64,000 nucleotides of DNA from PALSA-1296 sp037143335 (GTDB lineage: Bacteria; Bacteroidota; Ignavibacteria; Palsa-1295), in the NCBI GenBank assembly GCA_037143335.1, contig JBAWZA010000004.1, positions 62,001-126,000 on the forward strand, read 5' to 3'. Each line of letters opens with the position of its first letter. Within the stretch, counting starts at the first letter, position 1. Below, one piece after another: positions 1 through 8,067 of the stretch. The notes under the pieces are model-generated. The model had not been told where the DNA came from and did no database searches. It saw nothing but the letters and a program-made list of their open reading frames with translations. Made by a program: the position numbers and the translations under genes.

Positions 1-884
1 AACAGATATGCACCACATTCGTAATTTCAAACACTGCAGCTGATGGTGGTAAGCCGATTCGTATTTCAACTATCTCGCTAAAGCGAGGTGGTGGCGGATT
101 CTCGGTAGCTCATACTTCAAAGACGGTGCCGTTTGAGATTGCTCCCCAGACGTCTGACTCCATTCAAGTTTGTTTTAGCGCTACAGATACGTTACGACAT
201 CGCGATTCATTGCTGGTTCAAACGGATTGTTTCGCATTCTCCATTTCACTTGATGCTCACGGAAGGACTGGGTTGATTCTGTCACCAGACGTCGATTTTG
301 GATTTGAACGAGTCAGCAGGTCAAGTTGTAAAGATCTTCTCGTTCGGAATATTGGGAATGCGCCTTTAACCATTCAATCACTTTCTCTCTCGGATGATTC
401 TGATTTTACTATTTCCGCCCAGACTCGAGCATTGCTTCCTATTACCATTAAGGCGGGGGGCAGCGTCAATCTTACAATTTGTTTTGCACCTCACGCAGAC
501 ATACCTTATTCTGAGAAGTTAACAATCAAAACTGACTTAGTCGGGTCGTTCGAAAATTCTATCAAGAGCTTTGCCTATCTGAGTGGTGTGGGCGGATTAG
601 TAAACTCTGTCGCTATGAATACTGACGCAGCTCAGCCGATGCTTCGGGTCCTTCCGAATCCGGCAAGAGGGAGTTACGTGAATGTATTATTTCCCGAACC
701 GTTACAAGCTCGTTCAGAGGTCATACTATTTGATGTGCTCGGAAGGAGGCTTTGGAAATCCGATGCTCCGCTGGGTACGGAGGTCTTCCCAGTACCTCTC
801 GATAATCTTACTGCCGGCACATATCACATCGAATTAATCACGCACGACAGAATTCTCTCTGGTAAATTTGAGTACGTGAAATAA
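1..884 (+). CDS. T9SS-sorted surface/secreted protein with choice-of-anchor-D-like repeats (5' partial)
   Basis: The frame is open from base 3 to the TAA at 882-884, so the gene begins before the window; the GTG at 126 is only the first in-window start-like codon. The visible part has beta-sandwich repeats of the choice-of-anchor D/ASH type, with the recurring pattern of a conserved Cys, 'VRNIGNAPLTI' and 'ICFAP'. It then has a C-terminal type A sorting domain: 'PNPARG', 'ILFDVLGRRLW', 'LTAGTYHIEL' and a final short basic strand. That tail is the signal that the type IX secretion system recognises after Sec export, so the product should be secreted or surface-attached. Its biological role cannot be read from this fragment. 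It converges on the next gene with only 11 bp between the stops. Confidence 0.85.
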   Translation, partial: QICTTFVISNTAADGGKPIRISTISLKRGGGGFSVAHTSKTVPFEIAPQTSDSIQVCFSATDTLRHRDSLLVQTDCFAFSISLDAHGRTGLILSPDVDFGFERVSRSSCKDLLVRNIGNAPLTIQSLSLSDDSDFTISAQTRALLPITIKAGGSVNLTICFAPHADIPYSEKLTIKTDLVGSFENSIKSFAYLSGVGGLVNSVAMNTDAAQPMLRVLPNPARGSYVNVLFPEPLQARSEVILFDVLGRRLWKSDAPLGTEVFPVPLDNLTAGTYHIELITHDRILSGKFEYVK

Positions 885-899
885 CGTAGTTTGCGTTAT
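881..899. other. Short inverted repeat covering both convergent stop codons
   Basis: ATAACG (881-886) and CGTTAT (894-899) form a 6-bp stem with a 7-nt loop that includes or abuts the stop codons of the two convergent T9SS genes. No U-tract follows on either side, so it is at best a weak bidirectional 3' end structure. Confidence 0.25.
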
Positions 900-3541
900 C
901 GCTGAACCATGATGTGTTCAGTGTATATCCGATTTGGAGTGCGGATTCTGATAGAATAAATTCCACTTTCCTTGGGGATTGGCAGTGAACTTGGCACACT
1001 CTTCTTCAATTGTACCGTTGCTATTATTACTCGACTTCCAAGTACATCAAAAATTTCAATCAACGATTCTCCTAAATTTTCTGAGGAGTATATGTTTGCA
1101 TTCTGGTTAACCGGATTTGGGATGATTCTAAGCATCTCCAGTGATTCACCTTTCATGTAACGGGAGATAACTCTATAGCCACAATCTGAGGGAGGTATTA
1201 TGGTGCTTGTCGCACGCTGCGGTAGAAAATACTTGCATGGTTGTACCGAAGAATAGAATTTCAAACTATCTACGTAAACAGATAGTTGTTTCGACGAATC
1301 GCCATAAACGAGGAATCGCGAGATAGCTATTGGTCGCTTGGAGTTCGCATTCACAAAGGAAAGCTTTGATCTGCCCGGAAAGTCTGATCCAAAAATATCT
1401 CGCTTTGCAAAAGGTGGGCTTGTTTCGAATGTACCGAGATATTGAAGCAGTGTATCGTAGTGCAGAGTTAATTCTATTTGTTCATCCGTCACCAAACCGC
1501 TCATATTTATGGGGACGTCAATTTCTCCTCCGATCGTATCCATTTTTTGATCGGTTGATCCAAGTGTTAACTGCGAAGTTGCAAACTCATATCCGCGAAG
1601 TGGCAAGCTGATTTGTGTGCCGTCAATAAATGTAGCAGTGAAGGTCGCATTCCTTGCACCAGTAGTTGATGGCTTAAATGCAATGATGAGTGAGTCCTCA
1701 ATTTGGACAGAGTCTGCCAGTTTATGTAAGATAGAATAATCTCCACTTGAACCACCACTTAGCGATTGGGAGACAATTTTCGGAATTGGGCATCCACCAA
1801 CGTGGATGTTCACAGACTTTACAAGGCCTGAGTCACAACTGTATAAACTATCATGTTGAAAAAGGCTATCCTCGGAAACGGAGAGAGTAAAAGGTGTTGG
1901 CTTCAACACACCTTCTAACGGTACAATGATCTTTCTTCCATTGTCAAAACCAAGCTCGTAATTTGCCCCTCCACTACCAGCTTGTCCGTATATCATCTTG
2001 ATCTCAATAGTGTCATTCACTTGAAGTGGTGAGTGAATATGAGATATAATTTGATAATTCGTACTATTTGGACCAGTAATGGAATCACGAATAATCGCAG
2101 GCAAGCACCCAGCGAGATGCACGACAATTTTTTGCGTCAAAGGTTGAGCACATGGGGTTAACGTGTCGCGGGTAAAGAGAGTGTCAGGCAGATAAGATAA
2201 GGAAAATGGTTGGTTGTCATTAAATCCTTTCAATGGTATTTTAATAGTACTGCTATCGCTCAACAGTAAGGATAATACTCCGGTATAATTACCGAGCCTT
2301 GTGTTAGTCGGCGCGAACGTCACGAATATCGAATCATAGAACGATCGGAACGAACTATAATTAACAGAGTCCACTCCCTGAATTTTCCAAGAGAGAAGGG
2401 TTGGTGATTTGCATCCCATGCGAAAAATAGCGATGCCTTGGCGAATAGAATCTTTACACCGTAGCGTGTCGGAATCAAAAAGCGACGATGGGATCACTCG
2501 AACCGTAGTGTCGAGTGGGAGGTCGAGTAACGAATCGCCACCGCTATTAGTAGTTGACCACAATGAGCCTATGCTATCAATCGCAAAAACTTCGTTGTTT
2601 GAAATTGCAATGCAGAACCGGGTATCGAATCCCATGTTCGGTCCGCCGATACTTTTCCACGAGTATCCATGGTCGGTTGTCCGAAGCACTCCCATTGAGT
2701 TCGTTTGAGCGTACGTTGCACGTTCTGCTGTGGTAACTGCGCCAGATAGAAATGTGGTATTCTTTCGTATATCTACCTTACCCGATAGTGCTAAGTTCCA
2801 ACTTTTTCCTTGATTGAAGGTAGAGTAGAGATGACAAAACCCGTCGTTTGTCGTGACCGCTGCTTCATTTACAACGTACACGGTAGAAGTATCGCACTTG
2901 TCATAATCTATCTGCCAACAATCAACAGCCGCAAGCGGTGTGGTTTGCCGCCAAGTAACCCCATAATCATAGGTTACAAAAAGAGATTTCAAAGGTAAAT
3001 TAACGTCATCGCCGACTGCGTATGCCATTCCGTTGCCAATATATTTCCCGTCAACTGAGGGTCCACGGATAGAAGTGGGAGCAAAAGTTGTACCCCCGTC
3101 AATAGATTCTCTTAGCCCACGATCGGTACATAAACAAATCGTTGATGTGCTCCCCATGAAGAATCCCTTGTATGGAGACGCGCTCGAAATGCTAATATCG
3201 CTCCACGTCAAACCGCCGTCATTTGTCAAAAATACTTCGGCGTTATGTGTGGTGATAATTCCATCCCAACGACTGATGAAGTCAATACTGATAATTACAC
3301 CTCGCATATTCCGCGGAGTTCGATCCTGCCAAGTGATACCGTGATTAAAGCTCACAAACAAATAATTTTTACCAGACCAGAGATAACCGCTATTAAAGCA
3401 GAAGGCTCCGCCGTAACTATTTTTACTAAAGAGCGGTGCTAAAAGATTAGGAGCAATTTTTTTCCATTGGGCGTAGCAGTGCGTTGACCCGAAGAGGATG
3501 AAAAGAAGAATAAGAATTACTCTGCGATGAGGGATTTTCAT
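896..3541 (-). CDS. Secreted YCF48/sialidase-like repeat protein with T9SS type A sorting domain
   Basis: 881 residues. An N-terminal signal peptide (MKIPHRR, then a hydrophobic stretch ending near CYAQ) is followed by about 330 residues of beta-propeller-like repeats with the recurrent 'DGGLTW', 'GVTW' and 'GKSW' turns typical of YCF48/BNR-like families. Residues about 340-650 hold three similar anchor-D-like modules, each with a 'D.L...D.L..C' signature. A cohesin/dockerin-like strand-rich region and a sorting tail ('IPNPVNQNANIY', 'IEIFDVLGSRV', 'SGIYSIRI') follow. It is therefore probably exported by Sec and then T9SS. It is the same architectural class as the genes at 1-884 and 8068-10446. 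ATG start at 3541. The ligand or enzymatic role is unknown. Confidence 0.85.
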   Translation of the reverse strand: MKIPHRRVILILLFILFGSTHCYAQWKKIAPNLLAPLFSKNSYGGAFCFNSGYLWSGKNYLFVSFNHGITWQDRTPRNMRGVIISIDFISRWDGIITTHNAEVFLTNDGGLTWSDISISSASPYKGFFMGSTSTICLCTDRGLRESIDGGTTFAPTSIRGPSVDGKYIGNGMAYAVGDDVNLPLKSLFVTYDYGVTWRQTTPLAAVDCWQIDYDKCDTSTVYVVNEAAVTTNDGFCHLYSTFNQGKSWNLALSGKVDIRKNTTFLSGAVTTAERATYAQTNSMGVLRTTDHGYSWKSIGGPNMGFDTRFCIAISNNEVFAIDSIGSLWSTTNSGGDSLLDLPLDTTVRVIPSSLFDSDTLRCKDSIRQGIAIFRMGCKSPTLLSWKIQGVDSVNYSSFRSFYDSIFVTFAPTNTRLGNYTGVLSLLLSDSSTIKIPLKGFNDNQPFSLSYLPDTLFTRDTLTPCAQPLTQKIVVHLAGCLPAIIRDSITGPNSTNYQIISHIHSPLQVNDTIEIKMIYGQAGSGGANYELGFDNGRKIIVPLEGVLKPTPFTLSVSEDSLFQHDSLYSCDSGLVKSVNIHVGGCPIPKIVSQSLSGGSSGDYSILHKLADSVQIEDSLIIAFKPSTTGARNATFTATFIDGTQISLPLRGYEFATSQLTLGSTDQKMDTIGGEIDVPINMSGLVTDEQIELTLHYDTLLQYLGTFETSPPFAKRDIFGSDFPGRSKLSFVNANSKRPIAISRFLVYGDSSKQLSVYVDSLKFYSSVQPCKYFLPQRATSTIIPPSDCGYRVISRYMKGESLEMLRIIPNPVNQNANIYSSENLGESLIEIFDVLGSRVIIATVQLKKSVPSSLPIPKESGIYSIRIRTPNRIYTEHIMVQR

Positions 3542-3622
3542 CTATTTTTCTAACACCGCTCAACACTTGGCGGTTCAATGCAGCGAGCGAACATTCGCCC
3601 ACGATCTTTTACTACTCAGGTG

Positions 3623-4117
3623 CTACCCGGGTCGAGTATTGACCACAGAAAGCACAAAGGCAGAAGTAATAATGAGCATATTCACACCGACTAAAGTGCT
3701 GTAAGTGTGATGAAGTGTGTCAAATTCAGACTTTGCCTCAATGTACTCAGGCGTATTTCCCGGTGTATCAAAGTCACCAATTGTTGCGCGTAACTCAGTC
3801 ATTCTTCCAGTAAGTCGTGATGTATAAACCCAGAGTAGGGAAACACTGAGAAAAATCAAGCACATCTCTGCAAGTCGGAGCGTTCGAAACTCCCCAGACC
3901 AGTTCATTACCAATAGGACTACGGAAGTGACAAACGCAAGTGAGCCACAGACCCATTCAATGACATTCATTTTTCCGAGAATAACGGCATTCAGATTGCC
4001 AGCCATAGTGCGGGAGGGGAGCACTTGAAATACAGGTGCGGCAACGGCAGCTCCCAACATAATGAGTGAGCCAAGCCAGACACCAAGCGAAAGAGATTTT
4101 AGTATTGATAATATCAT
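3623..4117 (-). CDS. DUF4149/TMEM205-like integral membrane protein
   Basis: 164 residues with about four predicted transmembrane helices (near residues 8-30, 52-72, 82-100 and 143-160). The N-terminal pattern, a hydrophobic 'LGVWLGSLIMLGAAVAAPVF' type segment followed by a short loop and a second helix, matches the DUF4149 family of small membrane proteins of unknown function. ATG start at 4117. It lies on the minus strand between the DUF1207-like/GT2 pair and the large T9SS gene, separated from them by about 75-80 bp, so co-transcription is possible but not shown. No catalytic residues are recognisable. Confidence 0.6.
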   Translation of the reverse strand: MILSILKSLSLGVWLGSLIMLGAAVAAPVFQVLPSRTMAGNLNAVILGKMNVIEWVCGSLAFVTSVVLLVMNWSGEFRTLRLAEMCLIFLSVSLLWVYTSRLTGRMTELRATIGDFDTPGNTPEYIEAKSEFDTLHHTYSTLVGVNMLIITSAFVLSVVNTRPG

Positions 4118-4192
4118 CTGGGTAATTTATTACGAGTCACAAACATGAACTCCGAAAAAATTGGTTCGAGCTATGGTATACGCTTTGCCTAT

Positions 4193-5032
4193 TTACTTAT
4201 CACGTTCAATTTCACGAGCCGTAGCAACGCGGATACCAATTTCGAATCCGTCTTGCTTCACATTTCCCTCCACCCCATAGCGAGTTCTGCCAGTATGAAA
4301 CTCTGCATAAACATCAGCAATAGAATTCGTTGCTGATGTTCGACGGTATGTAATCCCCCCGCTGTAGTTGGCAAGAGAAGGACCAGCATCCGTACTTAAT
4401 GTTGCGAATACTTGTGAACTCCGATCTTTATACATCACGAAGTCTAAGACGCCCGGGAATTGAAAGCTCTGTTCGATGCTCGATATTTGATGAATAATCA
4501 ACCGGATACCAAGCGATAGACGAAAGCTTCTGGCATCGGTTTCATCAAAAAGAGTCTCTACTGAAATAAACTCGCGACTGAATTTACTACTTGCACCAGC
4601 CTCTACACTTGCTGCGCCATCAACCAAGTGTGAAGATATATGGCTTAACCTAAACCTCATCTTCCATGGGTCAAGCCCTGTACCCCAGAGCGGGAGTGGA
4701 AAAATTGAATAGAGTCCGAAAAAGTAATCAGCCGTCTGCACAGGGAAGCGAAAATCTTTGTACGCTTTAAGTCCGCTCCAAATAAGACCTTCCGCTCCGA
4801 TTGTGGTCGAAGAGAAACGCGCAATTTCTCCGCCATATCCAGCTTCGATTCGATACCATCCCGGTTTAAAGTCAAAAGCGGTTGCAAAGCGGTTAGGCTC
4901 CAAAAATGATCCTCGAAGCTCATTCCAGACTGGCATCCAGTGGTCGTGCCAATCGTAGGTAGCATCGTTCTGGGCTTTGCAAACGGCAAAGCTTGTGACG
5001 AGAAAAATAACGACAAGGAATTTATTTTTCAT
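4193..5032 (-). CDS. DUF1207-like outer-membrane/periplasmic protein
   Basis: I place the start at the ATG at 5030-5032. It gives 279 residues with a clean signal peptide (MKNKFLVVIF, cleavage near KAQ), and it overlaps the GT2 stop as ATGA (5029-5032), a classic translational-coupling arrangement. The upstream in-frame start at 5092 would add an unlikely 20 residues. The mature protein is rich in aromatic beta strands. It has a 'RFRLSHISSHLVDG' segment that resembles the 'RLYHQSSHLGD' signature of DUF1207 proteins, so an outer-membrane beta-barrel-like protein is likely. Coupling to a glycosyltransferase suggests an envelope function. Family assignment is by eye and moderate in confidence. 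Confidence 0.55.
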   Translation of the reverse strand: MKNKFLVVIFLVTSFAVCKAQNDATYDWHDHWMPVWNELRGSFLEPNRFATAFDFKPGWYRIEAGYGGEIARFSSTTIGAEGLIWSGLKAYKDFRFPVQTADYFFGLYSIFPLPLWGTGLDPWKMRFRLSHISSHLVDGAASVEAGASSKFSREFISVETLFDETDARSFRLSLGIRLIIHQISSIEQSFQFPGVLDFVMYKDRSSQVFATLSTDAGPSLANYSGGITYRRTSATNSIADVYAEFHTGRTRYGVEGNVKQDGFEIGIRVATAREIERDK

Positions 5033-6153
5033 GTGTGATATACTCTGCCTTTCCATTTCACATCCTTTTGTGAGTAAAGAATCGGTACACATATAAGAAA
5101 GAAAAATAGGTATAGTTGATAAGCAAAGAAAAAGAACGTCAATTTGGTCTGCTTCATTGCACGAAGCGTTGGATAGATAATGATCAGGTCACTGAGACAT
5201 TTGATGCTTATGATGAGAATCGCCATATTCACACTCAGGGTAATCGGGGCGGCGACGAGTACGAAAGCTCCGATGAACCCAAGTAATAAAATAAGTTTAC
5301 CCATTATTTTAATGTCTTTCCCTCCGATTACCCAACGGTGTTTTTGTCGCCACCAAGTCTTGAAGGAGTCGGGAGGTTGACTGAGGACAAGCAAATCATT
5401 ATTTGCTTTAAATCGCACCTTCCATTTTTTTGTATCCCAAACTTTTTGGAAGAGTGCAACGTCCTCGGTTACGCTAAAGGGAATATTTCTGTATCCACCG
5501 ATCTCCTGATATGTTTGCTTCCGTATTGATAAATTATTTCCGATGACTGAAACCGGAATCCCGAAATTTATTGCTGCCATCGAAAGACCAAGCAATTCCG
5601 TCATCTCGAGTGATTGTGCCCGATCAAATGACTTCGGAGAATCGAGTACTGTAATGCTTGAGACCATCCCTGTTTCGGCCTCGTACCATCGTAGATGTTC
5701 ACGCACCCAGTTCGGAGTTACCACACAATCGGCATCGGTAATTACCACAAACTCACCTGTTGCTTCATCCATGCCATGGATAAGTGCATTAATCTTTCCT
5801 CTGATCTCGGGATTGTCAGCCTTCTGAGTTGTAATCGTCCGCAAATTGGGAAGCCGATTTATCCATTGAGCCAAGATGAGCGGTGTCGAATCGGATGATC
5901 TATCATCAACGACAAGTATTTCAAGAAGCTCGGACGGATAGTTTAGCTTCGCTAGTGACTGGAGGCATTTCTCGATATTGTTTTCTTCGTTTCTCGCACA
6001 TATAAGCACTGTAACGGAAGGTGACCGCGAATCTGGAGGAGTATTGGGGGGTGGATTACGCGATAACCCCCGTATTAGTCCAGGCAGAAACGAGACAAGT
6101 CCCAGAAGATAGAGGGCTGTCAGAACGAAAATGCAAATTTCGAATGAGTGCAA
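5029..6153 (-). CDS. Membrane-bound family 2 glycosyltransferase
   Basis: 374 residues starting with TTG at 6153. Layout: an N-terminal membrane anchor (residues about 5-28), a GT2 catalytic domain, then two or three C-terminal helices. All processive-type GT2 motifs are visible: 'VVDDRSSD' (D83/D84), the 'TDAD' metal-binding DxD (D140, D142), 'TED' (E230/D231) and 'QKHRW' (270-274). The family transfers a sugar from a nucleotide donor to a lipid or polysaccharide at the inner membrane. The donor and acceptor cannot be read from sequence. The gene is coupled by a 4-bp ATGA overlap to the DUF1207-like protein downstream. Confidence 0.88.
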   Translation of the reverse strand: MHSFEICIFVLTALYLLGLVSFLPGLIRGLSRNPPPNTPPDSRSPSVTVLICARNEENNIEKCLQSLAKLNYPSELLEILVVDDRSSDSTPLILAQWINRLPNLRTITTQKADNPEIRGKINALIHGMDEATGEFVVITDADCVVTPNWVREHLRWYEAETGMVSSITVLDSPKSFDRAQSLEMTELLGLSMAAINFGIPVSVIGNNLSIRKQTYQEIGGYRNIPFSVTEDVALFQKVWDTKKWKVRFKANNDLLVLSQPPDSFKTWWRQKHRWVIGGKDIKIMGKLILLLGFIGAFVLVAAPITLSVNMAILIISIKCLSDLIIIYPTLRAMKQTKLTFFFFAYQLYLFFFLICVPILYSQKDVKWKGRVYHT

Positions 6154-6206
6154 TCGCTACGTTGTTAATCAAGAAATATTGTGTGGTGACCGTTGTATAT
6201 GAGCAA

Positions 6207-6896
6207 CTATCGCCATTCGATCACTTCAACATGGAAGTCTAACAAAATGTCATTCGGATTAAGCGTATGCAATTGCATCACAATTTTGTCCCCTATCGCA
6301 AGGGGTCCCGTTCCTTTTGGGGTACCGGTAAAGAGCATGTCGCCTGATTTCAGTGAACAGGTTCGCGATAGGTAACTTACCATCATCTCTGGAGAAAAAA
6401 TCATTTGGTTGGTCGTAGCTCGTTGCCGAAGCTCGCCATTTATATACAGTGAAAATCCCAACTCCTCGAATGGCGGGGCGGACTCAAAAGGAATGAAGTG
6501 GCTTACTTGCGCAGAGCCGTCAAATCCCTTTGCGAGAGTCCAAGGCAATCCCTTGCTCTTAAATTCGTTTTGTTTATCACGCATCGTCAAGTCAAGACCG
6601 ATAGCATATCCGGCAATGATATCAGCGGTGCCAAATGCTGGGATGTCCCTGCCACCACCTCGAAGCAGAAGAACTAACTCTCCTTCAAACTCCAATGCTT
6701 GTGTATGGGGAGGATATTCCGCAATGTTATAGGAGCCGTGCCGCAACGCGCAATCGGGTTTCACGAATACGATCGGATCAGAAGGGACTTCATTCCCCAG
6801 TTCTTGAATATGTTCTACATAATTTCTTCCGACACAATAAATCGTGCCATGGTCATAGAGATGACCAATCGGGTCGCCCTCAAAAAGTAATTCCAT
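6207..6896 (-). CDS. Fumarylacetoacetate hydrolase family protein (acylpyruvase-like)
   Basis: I chose the ATG at 6894-6896 (229 residues) because GGAGG lies 8 nt upstream; the longer frame starts with a TTG inside that ribosome-binding site. Family marks: 'IYCVGRNYVEH' near the N terminus, the metal-binding acidic cluster 'LEFEGELVL', and the C-terminal 'GDMLFTGTPKGTGPL' loop. FAH-superfamily enzymes cleave C-C bonds of acylpyruvates or related 2-oxo acids, or decarboxylate oxaloacetate, using Mg/Mn. The length matches the short FAHD1/YcgM-like group. The exact substrate is not determinable. The KduD/IolB/RraA block 3.7 kb away may be related metabolism, but it is on the other strand. Confidence 0.85.
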   Translation of the reverse strand: MELLFEGDPIGHLYDHGTIYCVGRNYVEHIQELGNEVPSDPIVFVKPDCALRHGSYNIAEYPPHTQALEFEGELVLLLRGGGRDIPAFGTADIIAGYAIGLDLTMRDKQNEFKSKGLPWTLAKGFDGSAQVSHFIPFESAPPFEELGFSLYINGELRQRATTNQMIFSPEMMVSYLSRTCSLKSGDMLFTGTPKGTGPLAIGDKIVMQLHTLNPNDILLDFHVEVIEWR

Positions 6897-6967
6897 ATTG
6901 CCCGCCTCCAATAGTTCTGGTTCAAACGCTACACAACGAATATACGGATAAAATCACGAGGGCTTAA

Positions 6968-6990
6968 GAGGGAAATAAGATTGTTCCCTC
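6968..6990. other. Inverted repeat between nadK and the FAH gene
   Basis: GAGGGAA (6968-6974) and TTCCCTC (6984-6990) form a perfect 7-bp stem with a 9-nt loop just downstream of the nadK stop. No clear U-tract follows on the minus strand, so it could be a weak terminator or processing hairpin. Confidence 0.3.
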
Positions 6991-7021
6991 CAGTCGATGA
7001 GATTGGTGCGTCAGGACGACA

Positions 7022-7993
7022 CTATCGCCTGCCTTCTCGTGCATCAGCACTCCAGAGTAATTTCGTACGAAGGAGATCGAAGTATGAGTTGGTTTTGCGA
7101 CGAAGAAGTTTTAGTTTTTTAGAATGACCCGAGAGCCTGACGAGCGCAGGAGATGTTACGATTATTTCTTGCTGTCCATCGGCAACGATTAGTGTTGGTG
7201 TCTCTGCTTCGTTTGTGATTCTCAAACTAATTTCGTAGCCTTCAGGAATAATCACCGGTCTTACTGTTAACGAGTGTGGTGCGATTGGTGTGATAATAAT
7301 TACTCGGCTAGTCGGCTCAACAATAGGTCCGCCCGCACTTGCAGCATAACCCGTTGAACCAGTCGGGGATGCGACGATGAGTCCATCTGCGCGGATCGTG
7401 CCGAGTGATGAACCTTCGACGATTATTTCAAAGGTGAGCATCCTCGTTGAACCGAAATTATCAACGACAATTTCATTCAGTGCAATCAGCTCGACCAAAT
7501 CTGCTTTTTCACCGACACTACTCGGTCGCAAATCATCTCGACGGATTTCGGTACCTGAAGCCGAATCCTTTTCACTTGATACTCGTGCTCCAATCAAGAG
7601 TCTTTCTTCGAGTCGAAGATTTCCATTCCAGAGGTCATCAAGTATTGCTGGGATTTCCTCCGGAGGGTTCTCCGCGATAAATCCCAACTTTCCGAGATTG
7701 ATACCGATAAGTTCTGCATTCGGATTTGCAGTTATTATCGCTCGTGCCGCAGTCAGCATCGTGCCATCACCACCGAATGAAAAAATCACATCCGACTCGG
7801 TAGCAACATCTAATTGGGACTCAACCAAGTCATAACCTATTGGGGAATTGAGGATCAGTGCGAGTTCAGAGAGTACAAGCGGTTTTGCATTGCTTTTCGT
7901 ATGCAATAATTCCAGAAGTTCAGCCACTCGCATTGCTGCCCCTGGTTTAGTAGAATTCCCGACAACACCGATTCTTTGAGATGTTATATCCAT
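7022..7993 (-). CDS. nadK: NAD kinase
   Basis: 323 residues from the ATG at 7991-7993; the in-frame TTG one codon earlier is less likely. It phosphorylates NAD to NADP in the cytosol using ATP or polyphosphate. The hallmark nucleotide-binding 'GGDGT' is at residues 74-78 after 'FSF', and the 'SPTGSTGYAASAGGP' NAD-binding segment is present with the usual spacing. There is a roughly 20-residue charged insert (near 'SSEKDSASGTEIRRDD') between the two regions that is longer than in compact NadKs. It is separated from the upstream T9SS gene by an intrinsic terminator, so it likely has its own promoter within a short space or depends on read-through. Confidence 0.95.
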   Translation of the reverse strand: MDITSQRIGVVGNSTKPGAAMRVAELLELLHTKSNAKPLVLSELALILNSPIGYDLVESQLDVATESDVIFSFGGDGTMLTAARAIITANPNAELIGINLGKLGFIAENPPEEIPAILDDLWNGNLRLEERLLIGARVSSEKDSASGTEIRRDDLRPSSVGEKADLVELIALNEIVVDNFGSTRMLTFEIIVEGSSLGTIRADGLIVASPTGSTGYAASAGGPIVEPTSRVIIITPIAPHSLTVRPVIIPEGYEISLRITNEAETPTLIVADGQQEIIVTSPALVRLSGHSKKLKLLRRKTNSYFDLLRTKLLWSADAREGRR

Positions 7994-8000
7994 CAATTAC

Positions 8001-8034
8001 CACAAACAAAAAGGGCGGACTAAGTGTCCGCCCT
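8001..8034 (-). terminator. Intrinsic terminator of the minus-strand T9SS gene
   Basis: Read on the minus strand, AGGGCGGAC - ACTTA - GTCCGCCCT is a perfect 9-bp GC-rich stem with a 5-nt loop, followed by TTTTGTTTGTG. It lies 34 bp after the stop of the 8068-10446 gene and just before nadK. Confidence 0.8.
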
Positions 8035-8052
8035 CAATTTTTCGACCTAGCA

Positions 8053-8066
8053 TCCGCCGCGGCGGA
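8053..8066. repeat. TCCGCCGCGGCGGA palindrome at a gene 3' end
   Basis: A perfect 14-bp palindrome starts 1 bp after the minus-strand stop codon (8068-8070). A 12/14 match (TTCGCCGTGGCGGA, 12821-12834) sits directly after the rraA-like stop, so this may be a small dispersed 3'-UTR palindromic element. Confidence 0.4.
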
Positions 8067-8067
8067 C